Part shown: positions 25,091-33,804 of the stretch, piece by piece
Layout of the letters: each line of letters starts with the position of its first letter
Numbering within the stretch: the first letter of the stretch is position 1
Assembly: GCF_021513275.1 (NCBI RefSeq)
Contig: NZ_CP090978.1
Location: 620,001 to 684,000, forward strand
DNA: 64,000 nt
Direction of reading: 5' to 3'
DNA from: Paenibacillus hexagrammi
GTDB lineage: Bacteria > Bacillota > Bacilli > Paenibacillales > NBRC-103111
Notes under the pieces: model-generated
What the model was told of the DNA's origin: nothing
What the model saw: only the letters and a program-made list of their open reading frames with translations
Databases searched by the model: none
Position numbers and translations under genes: made by a program

Positions 25091-25787
25091 AATTTTCGGC
25101 TGGGGATGGAAATTTCCTTCGGTAACGCAGACCTTACAGGCGTTCTATGATGGTTATGTACATGGAGAACTGCTGCAAGCGACGATAGCAAGCATGATCA
25201 GACTGATCGTTTCCTTTGTGATTTCTACCGTGGTCGGCACGACGCTCGGATTTTTATTCGCCCGTTACAGGCTGCTCGACGATACCATTGGCTTTGTGGT
25301 AGTAGCCTTGCAGACAATACCCAGTATCGCTTGGCTCCCTTTTGCTATTATTTGGTTCGGTCTTAACGAAACCTCCGTTATCTTTATTACTGCTCTCGGC
25401 GCAACCTGGACCATGGCGCTCTCCAGCCGCACCGGAATCAAGAATATCCCGCCGATCTACCTGCGCGCCGCGCAAACGATGGGGACCGGTAATGGCTTCA
25501 AACTGTTTATTCAAGTGATGATTCCTGCGGCGTTCCCTTATTTGATTAACGGCCTGAGGACGGGTTGGGCTTTCGCCTGGAGAGCTCTGGTAGCAGGGGA
25601 ACTGATTGCTAAGGGAGTCGGCTTAGGTCAGCTTCTGCAGGATGGGCGTAACTTAGGCGATACACCGCTTATGCTGTGTATTGTCATTATGATTGCTGTC
25701 CTGGGCACGTTGTCGGACCATTTCTGCTTCAAGAGGCTGGAAGATAAAGTGCTGGAGCGATACGGCTTAGCCGGGTCGAAATCATGA
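25023..25787 (+). CDS. NitT/TauT-type ABC importer, permease
   Basis: 254 residues with six hydrophobic segments. The EAA loop (RAAQTMGTGNGFKLFIQVMIPAAFPYLINGLR, about residues 138-170) contacts the ATPase. The family is BPD_transp_1 of the SsuC/TauC type. The ATG at 25023 lies inside the ATPase gene, with GGAGG 9 bases upstream. The stop overlaps or abuts the start of the lipoprotein gene, giving a tightly packed three-gene importer operon. Confidence 0.93.
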   Translation: MSTALRRTIFLVLLLIAWEAGFRIFGWGWKFPSVTQTLQAFYDGYVHGELLQATIASMIRLIVSFVISTVVGTTLGFLFARYRLLDDTIGFVVVALQTIPSIAWLPFAIIWFGLNETSVIFITALGATWTMALSSRTGIKNIPPIYLRAAQTMGTGNGFKLFIQVMIPAAFPYLINGLRTGWAFAWRALVAGELIAKGVGLGQLLQDGRNLGDTPLMLCIVIMIAVLGTLSDHFCFKRLEDKVLERYGLAGSKS

Positions 25788-25801
25788 CAGGAGCACACGC
25801 G

Positions 25802-26830
25802 ATGAGAAGAATGGCATGGATGTTAACGATGCTGCTGATCGCTTCATGGATGATGACGGCATGCGGTGAAATAGCGGTAGGTCCGAACGGGAAAGCGAAG
25901 AAAGTCAGGCTGGGGGTCTTCAAAAATGTAACCCACGCTGCCGCGTATATTGCGCTGGAGAACGGCTACTTCAAGCAAGCTTGGGGCGATGACGTCGAAA
26001 TTGAGGTTACGGCTTTTGATAACGGCTCTGACCTTTCGATTGCTATGGCGACGGGAGATATTGATATTGGCTTCGTAGGTCCGGGTCCGGCGACTACGTT
26101 TTATTTGAAAAGCAAGAATTATCGCGTTGTGTCGGGCTCCAATAACGGAGGCGCTGTGCTGGTTGCAAGCAATGGCTCGAACGTTAACAGCGTGAAAGAT
26201 TTGGCCGATAAGACGGTTGCTATACCGTCGAAAGGCAATACGAACGATATCTCGCTGCGCATGCTGCTTCAGCAGGCAGGAGTGCCTGTCGGCAAGAGTG
26301 AAGGCAGCGCTCACCTCATTGTTCGCTCTCCCTCGGATACGCTCATATCGTTCCGGCAAAAGGAGATCGACGCTGCGCTCGTTCCCGAGCCTTGGGGGAC
26401 CCAAATTGAAAAGGCGGGCGTAGGCCATATCGTGGTAGATTGGGATCAAATTCCGCCGAATCATGGCGATTATCCAACTGTTATCATGGTTGCGAGCGAC
26501 CAATTCCTGAAGGGACAGAGGGACATGGTCAAAGGAGCGGTTCGAGCGAATCTTGAAGCGATTGCTTTTATGAAGGAGCAGCCAGACAAGTCCTATGAAC
26601 TGATTAACAATGAATTGAAAAAATTCAGCGGCAAAGGACTGGATAAAGCTTTAATCAAAGCGTCCATTTCACGCTTAAAGCTAACGCCGGATATAGATGT
26701 AAAAGTCATGGAAGAGATGACCCGGGTATCCATCGACGCCCGTTATATCAAGGATGTTCGAAAAGAAGACCTTGATTTAAGCCAGTTTGTTGACCTGTCT
26801 TTGTTGGAGGAAGTGAAACAAGGCAAGTAA
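25802..26830 (+). CDS. NitT/TauT-type ABC importer, substrate-binding lipoprotein
   Basis: 342 residues. The lipoprotein signal peptide ends with Cys21 (WMMTAC). A periplasmic-binding-protein type II fold of the NMT1/SsuA class follows (KVRLGVFKNVTHAAAYIALENGYF at the start, ATGDIDIGFVGPGPATTF for the ligand-adjacent helix, and DAALVPEPWGTQIE). The frame opens at 25784, but AGGAG at 25789-25793 fits the ATG at 25802. Likely ligands are aliphatic sulfonates, taurine, nitrate or a thiamine precursor. Sequence alone does not decide, and no S-box or other riboswitch was seen upstream. A terminator follows. Confidence 0.9.
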   Translation: MRRMAWMLTMLLIASWMMTACGEIAVGPNGKAKKVRLGVFKNVTHAAAYIALENGYFKQAWGDDVEIEVTAFDNGSDLSIAMATGDIDIGFVGPGPATTFYLKSKNYRVVSGSNNGGAVLVASNGSNVNSVKDLADKTVAIPSKGNTNDISLRMLLQQAGVPVGKSEGSAHLIVRSPSDTLISFRQKEIDAALVPEPWGTQIEKAGVGHIVVDWDQIPPNHGDYPTVIMVASDQFLKGQRDMVKGAVRANLEAIAFMKEQPDKSYELINNELKKFSGKGLDKALIKASISRLKLTPDIDVKVMEEMTRVSIDARYIKDVRKEDLDLSQFVDLSLLEEVKQGK

Positions 26831-26838
26831 CGGAGGAT

Positions 26839-26869
26839 CTGGTTGCCCAGGAGGCAGCCAGCTTTTTTG
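26839..26869 (+). terminator. Rho-independent terminator of the NitT/TauT operon
   Basis: CTGGTTGCC (26839-26847) pairs with GGCAGCCAG (26853-26861), with one G-U pair. CTTTTTTG follows. Confidence 0.85.
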
Positions 26870-26896
26870 TGTTAATTTTAATATTTTATTTCAATA

Positions 26897-26929
26897 TTCG
26901 ACAAAATTTGACTCTATCTGTGGTACAAT
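26897..26929 (+). promoter_or_regulatory. Promoter with TTCGACA box (possible Spo0A target)
   Basis: TTCGACAAAATT at 26897-26908 lies 27 bp (start to start) upstream of TACAAT (26924-26929). TTCGACA is the complement of the Spo0A box TGTCGAA. The normal -35 position has no good hexamer, as at Spo0A-activated sigma-A promoters. Two other promoters in the window have the same layout. Confidence 0.5.
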
Positions 26930-27005
26930 ACTTGTACAAATCCATAGACTAGAAACGATCTTATGTCGATATGGAGAGAGTTGTTTTAAGGAAAAGGAGA
27001 ACGTT

Positions 27006-30000
27006 ATGGGTTCCAACAAAGTGTTAGCCGGCAGCTTGTTAGTCCTTTTGTTATGTGCGCAATGGCCTGCTGTCAGCAGAGCGGAGGATGTGGACACGAA
27101 CGCTGATTTAACAACCATATCCCAGGGGGCAGGCTTGTTAACGCCGGTGTTCAACGCTACGACTTACACGGGCTATCAGGTTGTTATTCCGAGCTCGCAG
27201 CCCGCCCAATATTATACAGCAGCTAAGAAAGCAAACCTATTATCTACACTAGAATACTCCATGAACCTTGGCTCATGGATAATTCTGCCGGATTGGACGT
27301 CTACGGGATACATCGGAATCAATCGGGGTCATAATGCTTTTAAATTTCGAGTGACTGTATTGGATCCGTTGGATATTTTGCAGCTTTCGATCTTAAATCA
27401 AAAGACCTACGATATCGATGTGTACTATCCGAATCCGGATGATAATTTGCTGAAAAGCTTGCAGCTTGGAGAAGGTATTAGTTTTGACAAACCGTTCAGC
27501 TCTTCTGAACATACATACACAGCCAATGTGCCAAATAGCACGACCAGCGTCCATTTGACAGGTGCACTTGATGATCCGGCGGCTTCCTTACAGGTGAACA
27601 GCACGAGTGTAACGAATGCGGTTCAATCGGGAGAGATTCCGCTCCAGGTCGGAGAAAACCTGATTCCGATTGATGTTCTTCCTTTTGATGTTGGAGCCGC
27701 TGCTGGGCATTACGTCTTGAAAGTTGTACGCGCAGCGAGCAGCATTTTCGACCTCGGCCACCTAAGCGTGGGCGGGGTGAGCTTGGATCAGCAGCTAACG
27801 GGAGGCCAAGACACGTTCACGCTGGCAGATGTGAGTAACGCGACGAACAGCCTGGACATCCTTCCAGCAGTTGCGGATGTGACGGCGCAGGTGCAGATGC
27901 TCGTGAACGACGCGGAAGAGTTCACGGAAGTGGCAAGCGGAGAAGCGTCGAGCGTACCGCTGAATGTGGGCTTGAACACGATCAAGCTGAAGGTGATCGC
28001 GGAGGACGGCAGCGAGAAGCTGTACACGATCCTGGTGAACCGCTTGGCGAGCAGCCTGTTCGACCTCGGCCACCTAACCGTAGGTGGGGTGAGCTTGGAT
28101 CCGCAGCTGTCGGGAGGCCAAGACACGTTCACCCTGGCGGATGTGAGCAACGCGACGAGCAGCCTGGACATCCTTCCGTCGGTTGCGGATGTGACGGCGC
28201 AGGTGCAGATGCTCGTGAACGATGCGGCGGAGTACACGGAAGTGGCAAGCGGAGAAGCGTCGAGCGTACCGCTGAACGTGGGCTTGAACACGATCAAGCT
28301 GAAGGTGATCGCGGAGGATGGCAGCGAGAAGCTGTACACGATCCTGGTGAATCGCTTGGCGAGCAGCTTCTTCGATCTCGGCCACCTAAGTGTGGGCGGA
28401 GTGAGCTTGGATCAGCAGCTGTCGGGAGGCCAAGACACGTTTACGCTGGCAGATGTGAGCAACGCGACGAGCAGCCTGGACATCCTTCCAGCAGTTGCGG
28501 ATGTGAGGGCACAGGTGCAGATGCTGGTGAACGATGCAGCGGAGTACACGGAAGTGGTAAGCGGAGAAGCGTCGAGCGTACCGCTGAACGTGGGCTTGAA
28601 CACGATCAAGCTGAAGGTGATCGCGGAGGACGGCAGTGAAAAGCTGTACACGATCCTGGTGAATCGCTTGGCGAGCAGCTTGTTCGACCTCGGCCACCTA
28701 ACCGTAGGCGGAGAGAGCTTGGACGAACTGCTGTCAGGAGGCCAAGACACGTTCTCGCTGGCAGATGTGAGCAACGCGACGAGCAGCCTGGATATCCTTC
28801 CAGCGGTTGCGGATGTGACGGCGCAGGTGCAGATGCTCGTGAACGATGCGGCGGAGTACACGGAAGTGGTAAGCGGCGAAGCGTCGAGCGTACCGCTGAA
28901 CGTGGGCTTGAACACGATCAAGCTGAAGGTGATCGCGGAGGACGGCAGTGAGAAGCTGTACACGATCCTGGTGAATCGCTTGGCGAGCAGCTTGTTCAAT
29001 CTTGGCCACCTGAGCGTGGGCGGAGAGAGCTTGGACGAACTGCTGTCGGGAGGCCAAGACACGTTCACGCTGGCGGATGTGAGCAACGCGACGAGCAGCC
29101 TGGACATCCTTCCAGCAGTTGCGGATGTGACGGCACAGGTGCAGATGCTCGTGAACGATGCAGCGGAGTACACGGAAGTGGTAAGCGGAGAAGCGTCGAG
29201 CGTACCGCTGAACGTGGGCTTGAACACGATCAAGCTGAAGGTGATCGCAGAGGACGGCAGTGAGAAGCTGTACACGATCCTGGTGAATCGCTTGGCGAGC
29301 AGCTTGTTCGACCTCGGCCACCTAACCGTAGGCGGAGAGAGCTTGGACGAACTGCTGTCAGGAGGCCAAGACACGTTCTCGCTGGCAGATGTGAGCAACG
29401 CGACGAGCAGCTTGGACATCCTGCCGGCGGTCGCGGATGTGACGGCGCAGGTGCAAATGCTCGTGAACGACGCAGCAGAGTACACGGAAGTGGCAAGCGG
29501 AGAAGCGACGAACGTGGCGCTGAACGTGGGCTTGAACACGATCAAGCTGAAGGTGATCGCGGAGGACGGCAATGAGAAGCTGTACACGATCCTGGTGAAT
29601 CGCTTGGCGAGCAGCTTGTTCGACCTCGGCCACCTAAGTGTGGGCGGAGTGAGCTTGGACGAACTGCTGTCGGGAGGCCAAGACACGTTCACGCTGGCGG
29701 ATGTGAGCAACGCGACGAGCAGCCTGGACATCCTTCCGGCGGTCGCGGATGTGACGGCGCAGGTGCAGATGCTCGTGAACGATGCGGAGGAGTACACGGA
29801 AGTGGTAAGCGGCGAAGCGTCGAGCGTACCGCTGAACGTGGGCTTGAACACGATCAAGCTGAAGGTGATCGCAGAGGACGGCAGCGAGAAGCTGTACACG
29901 ATCCTGGTTACAAGACTGGAAGCAGCAGCAGACCCAGATCCCGAGGACCCTTCTACTCCGACAGATCCGGCTGACCCAACGGACCCGACAGAACCATCGG

Positions 30001-30221
30001 ATCCTTCAGACCCATCAGACCCAATAGAAAGCTCACCTGCGGTCCAAGCGATGAAGGAGCAGCTTTTGGAATTGGACACGGATCAAGATGGTATTCATGT
30101 GGAGGAACTGCTGCGATGGATTCAAGGTACCGGTGTTGATCTTACTGGCGATGGCATCTTTGATGCTGCTGATGTAAAGCTGGTACTCCAGCAAATCAAA
30201 CCAATGTTTATGGGGCGTTAA
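27006..30221 (+). CDS. Secreted protein with seven cadherin-like beta-sandwich repeats and EF-hand-like C terminus
   Basis: 1071 residues. A signal peptide (about residues 1-26) is followed by a unique region of about 220 residues that ends in a more diverged copy of the same fold. Seven almost identical 104-residue repeats follow (about 246-973), each with the NVGLNTIKLKVIAEDGSEKLYTI ending typical of the PF12733 cadherin-like beta-sandwich domain. After a Pro/Asp/Thr linker, the last 60 residues contain two Ca2+-loop motifs (DTDQDGIHVEE and DLTGDGIFDAADV), as in EF-hand or dockerin domains. There is no LPXTG or SLH anchor, so attachment through the C-terminal domain is possible. The gene is alone between terminators behind a TTCGACA-box promoter. 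Confidence 0.88.
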   Translation: MGSNKVLAGSLLVLLLCAQWPAVSRAEDVDTNADLTTISQGAGLLTPVFNATTYTGYQVVIPSSQPAQYYTAAKKANLLSTLEYSMNLGSWIILPDWTSTGYIGINRGHNAFKFRVTVLDPLDILQLSILNQKTYDIDVYYPNPDDNLLKSLQLGEGISFDKPFSSSEHTYTANVPNSTTSVHLTGALDDPAASLQVNSTSVTNAVQSGEIPLQVGENLIPIDVLPFDVGAAAGHYVLKVVRAASSIFDLGHLSVGGVSLDQQLTGGQDTFTLADVSNATNSLDILPAVADVTAQVQMLVNDAEEFTEVASGEASSVPLNVGLNTIKLKVIAEDGSEKLYTILVNRLASSLFDLGHLTVGGVSLDPQLSGGQDTFTLADVSNATSSLDILPSVADVTAQVQMLVNDAAEYTEVASGEASSVPLNVGLNTIKLKVIAEDGSEKLYTILVNRLASSFFDLGHLSVGGVSLDQQLSGGQDTFTLADVSNATSSLDILPAVADVRAQVQMLVNDAAEYTEVVSGEASSVPLNVGLNTIKLKVIAEDGSEKLYTILVNRLASSLFDLGHLTVGGESLDELLSGGQDTFSLADVSNATSSLDILPAVADVTAQVQMLVNDAAEYTEVVSGEASSVPLNVGLNTIKLKVIAEDGSEKLYTILVNRLASSLFNLGHLSVGGESLDELLSGGQDTFTLADVSNATSSLDILPAVADVTAQVQMLVNDAAEYTEVVSGEASSVPLNVGLNTIKLKVIAEDGSEKLYTILVNRLASSLFDLGHLTVGGESLDELLSGGQDTFSLADVSNATSSLDILPAVADVTAQVQMLVNDAAEYTEVASGEATNVALNVGLNTIKLKVIAEDGNEKLYTILVNRLASSLFDLGHLSVGGVSLDELLSGGQDTFTLADVSNATSSLDILPAVADVTAQVQMLVNDAEEYTEVVSGEASSVPLNVGLNTIKLKVIAEDGSEKLYTILVTRLEAAADPDPEDPSTPTDPADPTDPTEPSDPSDPSDPIESSPAVQAMKEQLLELDTDQDGIHVEELLRWIQGTGVDLTGDGIFDAADVKLVLQQIKPMFMGR
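27740..29923 (+). repeat. Seven tandem 312-bp units in the cadherin-like repeat gene
   Basis: The landmark GGCCACC recurs at 27756, 28068, 28380, 28692, 29004, 29316 and 29628, exactly 312 bp apart. Units differ at only a few positions, mostly in GVS/GES and DQQ/DEL codons. Units 4 and 6 (starting near 28692 and 29316) share GESLDELLSGGQDTFSL. The array produces long spurious open frames on the minus strand. Confidence 0.95.
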
Positions 30222-30226
30222 CTAAG

Positions 30227-30271
30227 AAGGAACCGTAATGACGTGTATAACGTCTGACGGTTCCTTTGTTC
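30227..30271 (+). terminator. Terminator after the cadherin-like repeat gene
   Basis: AAGGAACCGT (30227-30236) and ACGGTTCCTT (30257-30266) pair perfectly, with a smaller GACG/CGTC stem inside. TTGTT follows. The remaining 200 bp before the bactofilin gene hold three CTACTTCG-like units near 30412-30433 and nothing else clear. Confidence 0.75.
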
Positions 30272-30479
30272 AAATTTATATGTTTCACTCCATAATTCGG
30301 CTTACATTTTTTATAAACGTACTCGTCATTAAAGGGCGGAGTAAGCCGTTTATCTCATTCCTTGAAAACTGTTTCCATGACAAGCCTAAGCCGTCTTTTC
30401 TCTAAGTACTCCCTACTTCGCTACTTCGCTACTCCTAAAAACTACGGAGCTCTTCACTCTTTATAGACGATTATTTTCC

Positions 30480-30920
30480 TCAGCTGCCGCTTGCGGCCTG
30501 CTGCTCGTTTTTTTGCTGCTTATGCGCCTTGGCATCTATGACCTTGCCGCTCGACCGATCCGCCTGCCCTTGATTCATCGTACTGCTGCCTTGAAAAATT
30601 CCGCCCTCCTGAATGATAAAGGAACGCACATCAATATTTCCGATCAGGATACCGGAACTAGAGATAATGAGCTTGCCTTTGGAGTGGACATTCCCTTTTA
30701 CTTTGCCTGCTATGAGCACATCCCGGGCGCTAATATTTGACTGCACAACGGCATTTTCCCCTACCGTGATATCTCCCGCGCACTCGACATCCCCATTTAG
30801 CTGTCCCTCGATACGAAGACTGGCTTCCGACATGATTTTTCCTTCACATATGGTGCTTTCACCGATCAAGGTATCGGTTGTTTTCGCATCGATCTTATTG
30901 GTTTTACTGCCCAGCATCAT
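30480..30920 (-). CDS. Bactofilin
   Basis: 146 residues. The central DUF583/bactofilin beta-helix (about residues 18-115) shows the repeating G-x-(V/I)-x-x-x hydrophobic pattern (IEGQLNGDVECAGDITVGENAVVQ, VLIAGKVKGNVHSKGKLII). It is flanked by short unstructured tails, the last rich in Gln/Lys/Ser. Bactofilins polymerise into cytoskeletal filaments and often recruit M23 peptidases that shape the wall. Here the ATG overlaps the stop of an M23 peptidase gene by 4 bp, the conserved pairing. Confidence 0.93.
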   Translation of the reverse strand: MMLGSKTNKIDAKTTDTLIGESTICEGKIMSEASLRIEGQLNGDVECAGDITVGENAVVQSNISARDVLIAGKVKGNVHSKGKLIISSSGILIGNIDVRSFIIQEGGIFQGSSTMNQGQADRSSGKVIDAKAHKQQKNEQQAASGS

Positions 30921-31972
30921 CGATCACCCTTTCTGTTCGTTAGAAGATAAGGATAAGGATTAATCTGTACACCGTTCCTATGTACTTCATAATGAAGATG
31001 AGTTCCCGTGCTTCTTCCGGTTGTTCCGACAAGTCCGATTTTCTGGCCTTTGACCACGGTATCCCCGCGTCTGAGGAGAAGCTTGTTCATATGCATGTAC
31101 TCGGTTTGTAGGCCACGTGAATGATCGATGATGATATGATTGCCATGCTGATCGTCATATCCGGCTTCAATCACTTTGCCTGCGGCTGTAGCATAGACAG
31201 GGTCATTTAATTCCCCATCAAAATCAATACCGGTATGCATCGTTGGCTTCTGTGTAAACGGGTCCCGTCTCACACCAAAATCCGATGTGATCGTATGCGA
31301 ATCGATTGGCCACAGCGTAGGTGTAATCTCTCGAATTCGTTCCGCCTCCTGAAGCTTGGATTCCGACTCGGTCAAATCGGCAAGAAGGACGTTGATATCT
31401 CCTACCAGAGAAGTTAGATCCTGCTTGGTATCAGTTACCATTTGCGAGACCTGCTCGGAGCTGACGGGCACATCTTCGCCTCCGACGTCTGTGGTGACTC
31501 CGGAAGGCTGCGAGTTCTTGCTTGTCCCTCCTGTTTGACTCATCAATTGAACGACATGATTCAGCTTTTTGATCTCTTCGAGCTTTCCCTTGAAGTCGTC
31601 GGCTTGCTGTGACAGGTCGATCAAATTATTTTGAAGCTGTTCCAGTTCGCTATCTTTAAGCGTAATTTGATCAACTAGCTGCCTCTCTTGTCCATCAAAC
31701 GTCTGCTGCATGGTGTCTTTCGTTTCACGGAAATGGATGTTCATCAAGTGAATGGCCACCAAAAATCCGATCAAGACGAGCAGAATCACACTTGGCACGA
31801 TATACAGACTGCTCTGCGGAAGCTTGATTCTTACGGTTCGGCGGTTGGCGCCCGGAATAATCATTAACGTCAGTTCTTTTTTACCCCAGATGAACTTCAA
31901 CCGATTCTCCATCCTTTCCGTAACAAAGTCCCCCTCCTGCTTTCGATTGTATTCGTCAATGTTTAGAGTCAT
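30917..31972 (-). CDS. M23 (LytM) family peptidoglycan endopeptidase
   Basis: 351 residues. A membrane segment at about 54-76 is followed by a coiled-coil region (about 85-150, Gln/Glu/Lys-rich heptads), a linker and a C-terminal M23 domain (about 225-345). The Zn ligands are visible in MHTGIDFDG (His and Asp) and HLHYEVHRNG, with the conserved YMHMNKL between them. The frame starts at 31972. An in-frame ATG at 31912 (MENRLKFIWGKK) is an alternative, since neither has an ideal ribosome site. It is co-transcribed with bactofilin, which probably localises it. Confidence 0.92.
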   Translation of the reverse strand: MTLNIDEYNRKQEGDFVTERMENRLKFIWGKKELTLMIIPGANRRTVRIKLPQSSLYIVPSVILLVLIGFLVAIHLMNIHFRETKDTMQQTFDGQERQLVDQITLKDSELEQLQNNLIDLSQQADDFKGKLEEIKKLNHVVQLMSQTGGTSKNSQPSGVTTDVGGEDVPVSSEQVSQMVTDTKQDLTSLVGDINVLLADLTESESKLQEAERIREITPTLWPIDSHTITSDFGVRRDPFTQKPTMHTGIDFDGELNDPVYATAAGKVIEAGYDDQHGNHIIIDHSRGLQTEYMHMNKLLLRRGDTVVKGQKIGLVGTTGRSTGTHLHYEVHRNGVQINPYPYLLTNRKGDR

Positions 31973-32022
31973 GCCTATTTAAGAGGACAAAATTATTAGG
32001 GGTATCGCCTATCGTGTGCTAG

Positions 32023-32053
32023 TACATATTCCCTGCATTGGCAGGACATACTA
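32023..32053 (+). promoter_or_regulatory. Sigma-G-like promoter of the ger operon
   Basis: CATACTA at 32047-32053 is a good sigma-G -10. TACATA at 32023-32028, 18 bp upstream, is an acceptable -35 (consensus TGAATA). The start codon of the first ger gene is about 40 bp downstream. Forespore sigma-G expression is the known mode for germinant receptor operons. Confidence 0.65.
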
Positions 32054-32091
32054 GAACAACATTGGAAGTGCATCGAGCAGGGGGCTGACTT

Positions 32092-33804
32092 ATGTCCGTC
32101 TGGAAATGGATGAAATACAGACCGGTATCTCATAGTAACTCACAATTTTCTGAACCCAAAAAAGTCATACCCGATAGGTATTTGGAGCAGCATCATCAAG
32201 ATAAGCTCTCCGGGGATCTGGAAGGGACTTTGTCCTTGATCCAATCCTTACTCGGCGATAATGACGATTTTATTGTTCGCCGCTTTCTCATATTCGGTCA
32301 ATATGAAGCGGCTATTTTGTATTTTCTCAATATGATCGATCAAGATGTTGTGAATATGGACGTGATGAGACCGCTCATGTCACTCGACAATCCGTATAGT
32401 CAGGAAAGGATGGGACCGGAAAAGCTTAAAGGCGTGCTCATGAACGAGGTTCTCTATCATAGCAAGGGCAAGCTGGAGAATAAAATTTCTTCGGTCATCG
32501 AGGTCATCCTGCGCGGGGAAACGACGGTCATTGTTGATGGCATGGACGAGGCCTTGCTCATTGGAACAACCATGGTGGAAAAAAGGTCCATCACCCAACC
32601 ACAGACCGAACAAGTCATACGCGGAGCCAGGGAAGGGTTCATCGAGCAGTTGGGTACGAATGTCTCCTTGCTACGATACAGACTGCCAACCTCCGATTTT
32701 ACGGTGAGAAGCATGCAGGTCGGCAGAGTAACGAAATCGCGGGTCGCCGTTTGTTATATCAAAGGCATCGTGAATGATGCGCTTGTCGAAGAAGTGATAT
32801 CTAGAATATCGGCTATTGATATTGATGGAGTTCTGGACGTAGGGTACTTGGAGCAATTTATTGAAGATAATCATCTTTCTCCTTTTCCGCAAATTCAGAA
32901 TACGGAGCGGCCAGACAAAGCCGTCGCCAATCTGTTGGAGGGGAGGGTCATTATTCTCGTGGACGGGTCTCCGTTTGCTCTGATTGCACCATCCGTGTTT
33001 ACCCAGTTTTATCAGACTACGGAAGATTATTCCGAACGTTTTCTGATGGTTAGCTTCATTCGGCTTGCCCGGCTTTTGGCTTTAGTATTCTCGCTAGTCA
33101 CACCGTCCTTGTATGTAGCGGTCATTTCCTTCAATCCGGAGCTGATTCCGACCAAGTTTGCCGTTGCTGTGTCCGGAGGACGGGCAGGGGTTCCGTTTCC
33201 GTCGATCGTTGAGGTTCTGCTGATGGAAGTTTCTATGGAGGTGCTGCGGGAAGCAACCTTACGGCTGCCCCAGCAAATTGGCGGTGCGCTGTCGATCGTA
33301 GGCGTGCTCGTGATCGGACAAGCTGCGGTTGCTGCGGGATTCGTAAGTCCTATCACCGTTGTTGTGATTGCCCTAACGACGATCGGCTCGTTTGCGACTC
33401 CGGCCTACAATGCGGCTCTGGCACTAAGACTCCTGCGTTTTCCACTCGTGTTTTTAGCGGGAATGTTCGGTTTATTTGGAGTTGTCGTAGGATTAATTCT
33501 CATCGTTAATCATGTGCTATCGTTAAAATCCTTTGGTGTTCCCTACATGGCGCCTGTGGTGCCGGGAAATTTCGAAGCGATGAAGGACACGGTGATTCGC
33601 GGACCTTTGTGGTGGATGAAGAAGCGTCCTTCGCTCCTGCATACTCCCAATCGTAATCGGGTAGGAACACAAGTGACAGACCATTTGAAACAACCGTCTC
33701 ATAATACGCTCGATCCGTTGAAAGTCGGAAATGAGAAGTGGGGGGATTCTGTTGGAGTATCCGCGTCAGATAACAACGATTCAGGCAGCAGCCATTCTCA
33801 TTAG
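32092..33804 (+). CDS. Spore germination protein, GerA-type A subunit
   Basis: 570 residues. A hydrophilic N-terminal half (about residues 1-300) contains the GerA patterns TLSLIQSLLGDNDDFIVRRF and GREGFIEQLGTNVSLLRYRL-like sequence. Five or so membrane segments follow between about 320 and 480 (with AVSGGRAGVPFPSIVEVLLMEVSMEVLREATLRLP). The tail is hydrophilic. In the spore inner membrane this A subunit joins the B and C subunits to form a germinant receptor, now considered a ligand-gated ion channel. The germinant is not readable. The next gene starts inside its 3' end, so the operon is A-B-C. Confidence 0.94.
   Translation: MSVWKWMKYRPVSHSNSQFSEPKKVIPDRYLEQHHQDKLSGDLEGTLSLIQSLLGDNDDFIVRRFLIFGQYEAAILYFLNMIDQDVVNMDVMRPLMSLDNPYSQERMGPEKLKGVLMNEVLYHSKGKLENKISSVIEVILRGETTVIVDGMDEALLIGTTMVEKRSITQPQTEQVIRGAREGFIEQLGTNVSLLRYRLPTSDFTVRSMQVGRVTKSRVAVCYIKGIVNDALVEEVISRISAIDIDGVLDVGYLEQFIEDNHLSPFPQIQNTERPDKAVANLLEGRVIILVDGSPFALIAPSVFTQFYQTTEDYSERFLMVSFIRLARLLALVFSLVTPSLYVAVISFNPELIPTKFAVAVSGGRAGVPFPSIVEVLLMEVSMEVLREATLRLPQQIGGALSIVGVLVIGQAAVAAGFVSPITVVVIALTTIGSFATPAYNAALALRLLRFPLVFLAGMFGLFGVVVGLILIVNHVLSLKSFGVPYMAPVVPGNFEAMKDTVIRGPLWWMKKRPSLLHTPNRNRVGTQVTDHLKQPSHNTLDPLKVGNEKWGDSVGVSASDNNDSGSSHSH

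Noticed and set aside
27795-29633. Several 90-195 codon minus-strand frames inside the same repeat array
   Set aside because: They are copies of one another caused by the repeat, with no initiation signals.
28412-30079. A 555-codon open frame on the minus strand opposite the cadherin-like repeats
   Set aside because: Its 104-codon period is just the mirror of the seven 312-bp repeats. It has no ribosome site, and the plus-strand protein has a signal peptide and recognisable domains.
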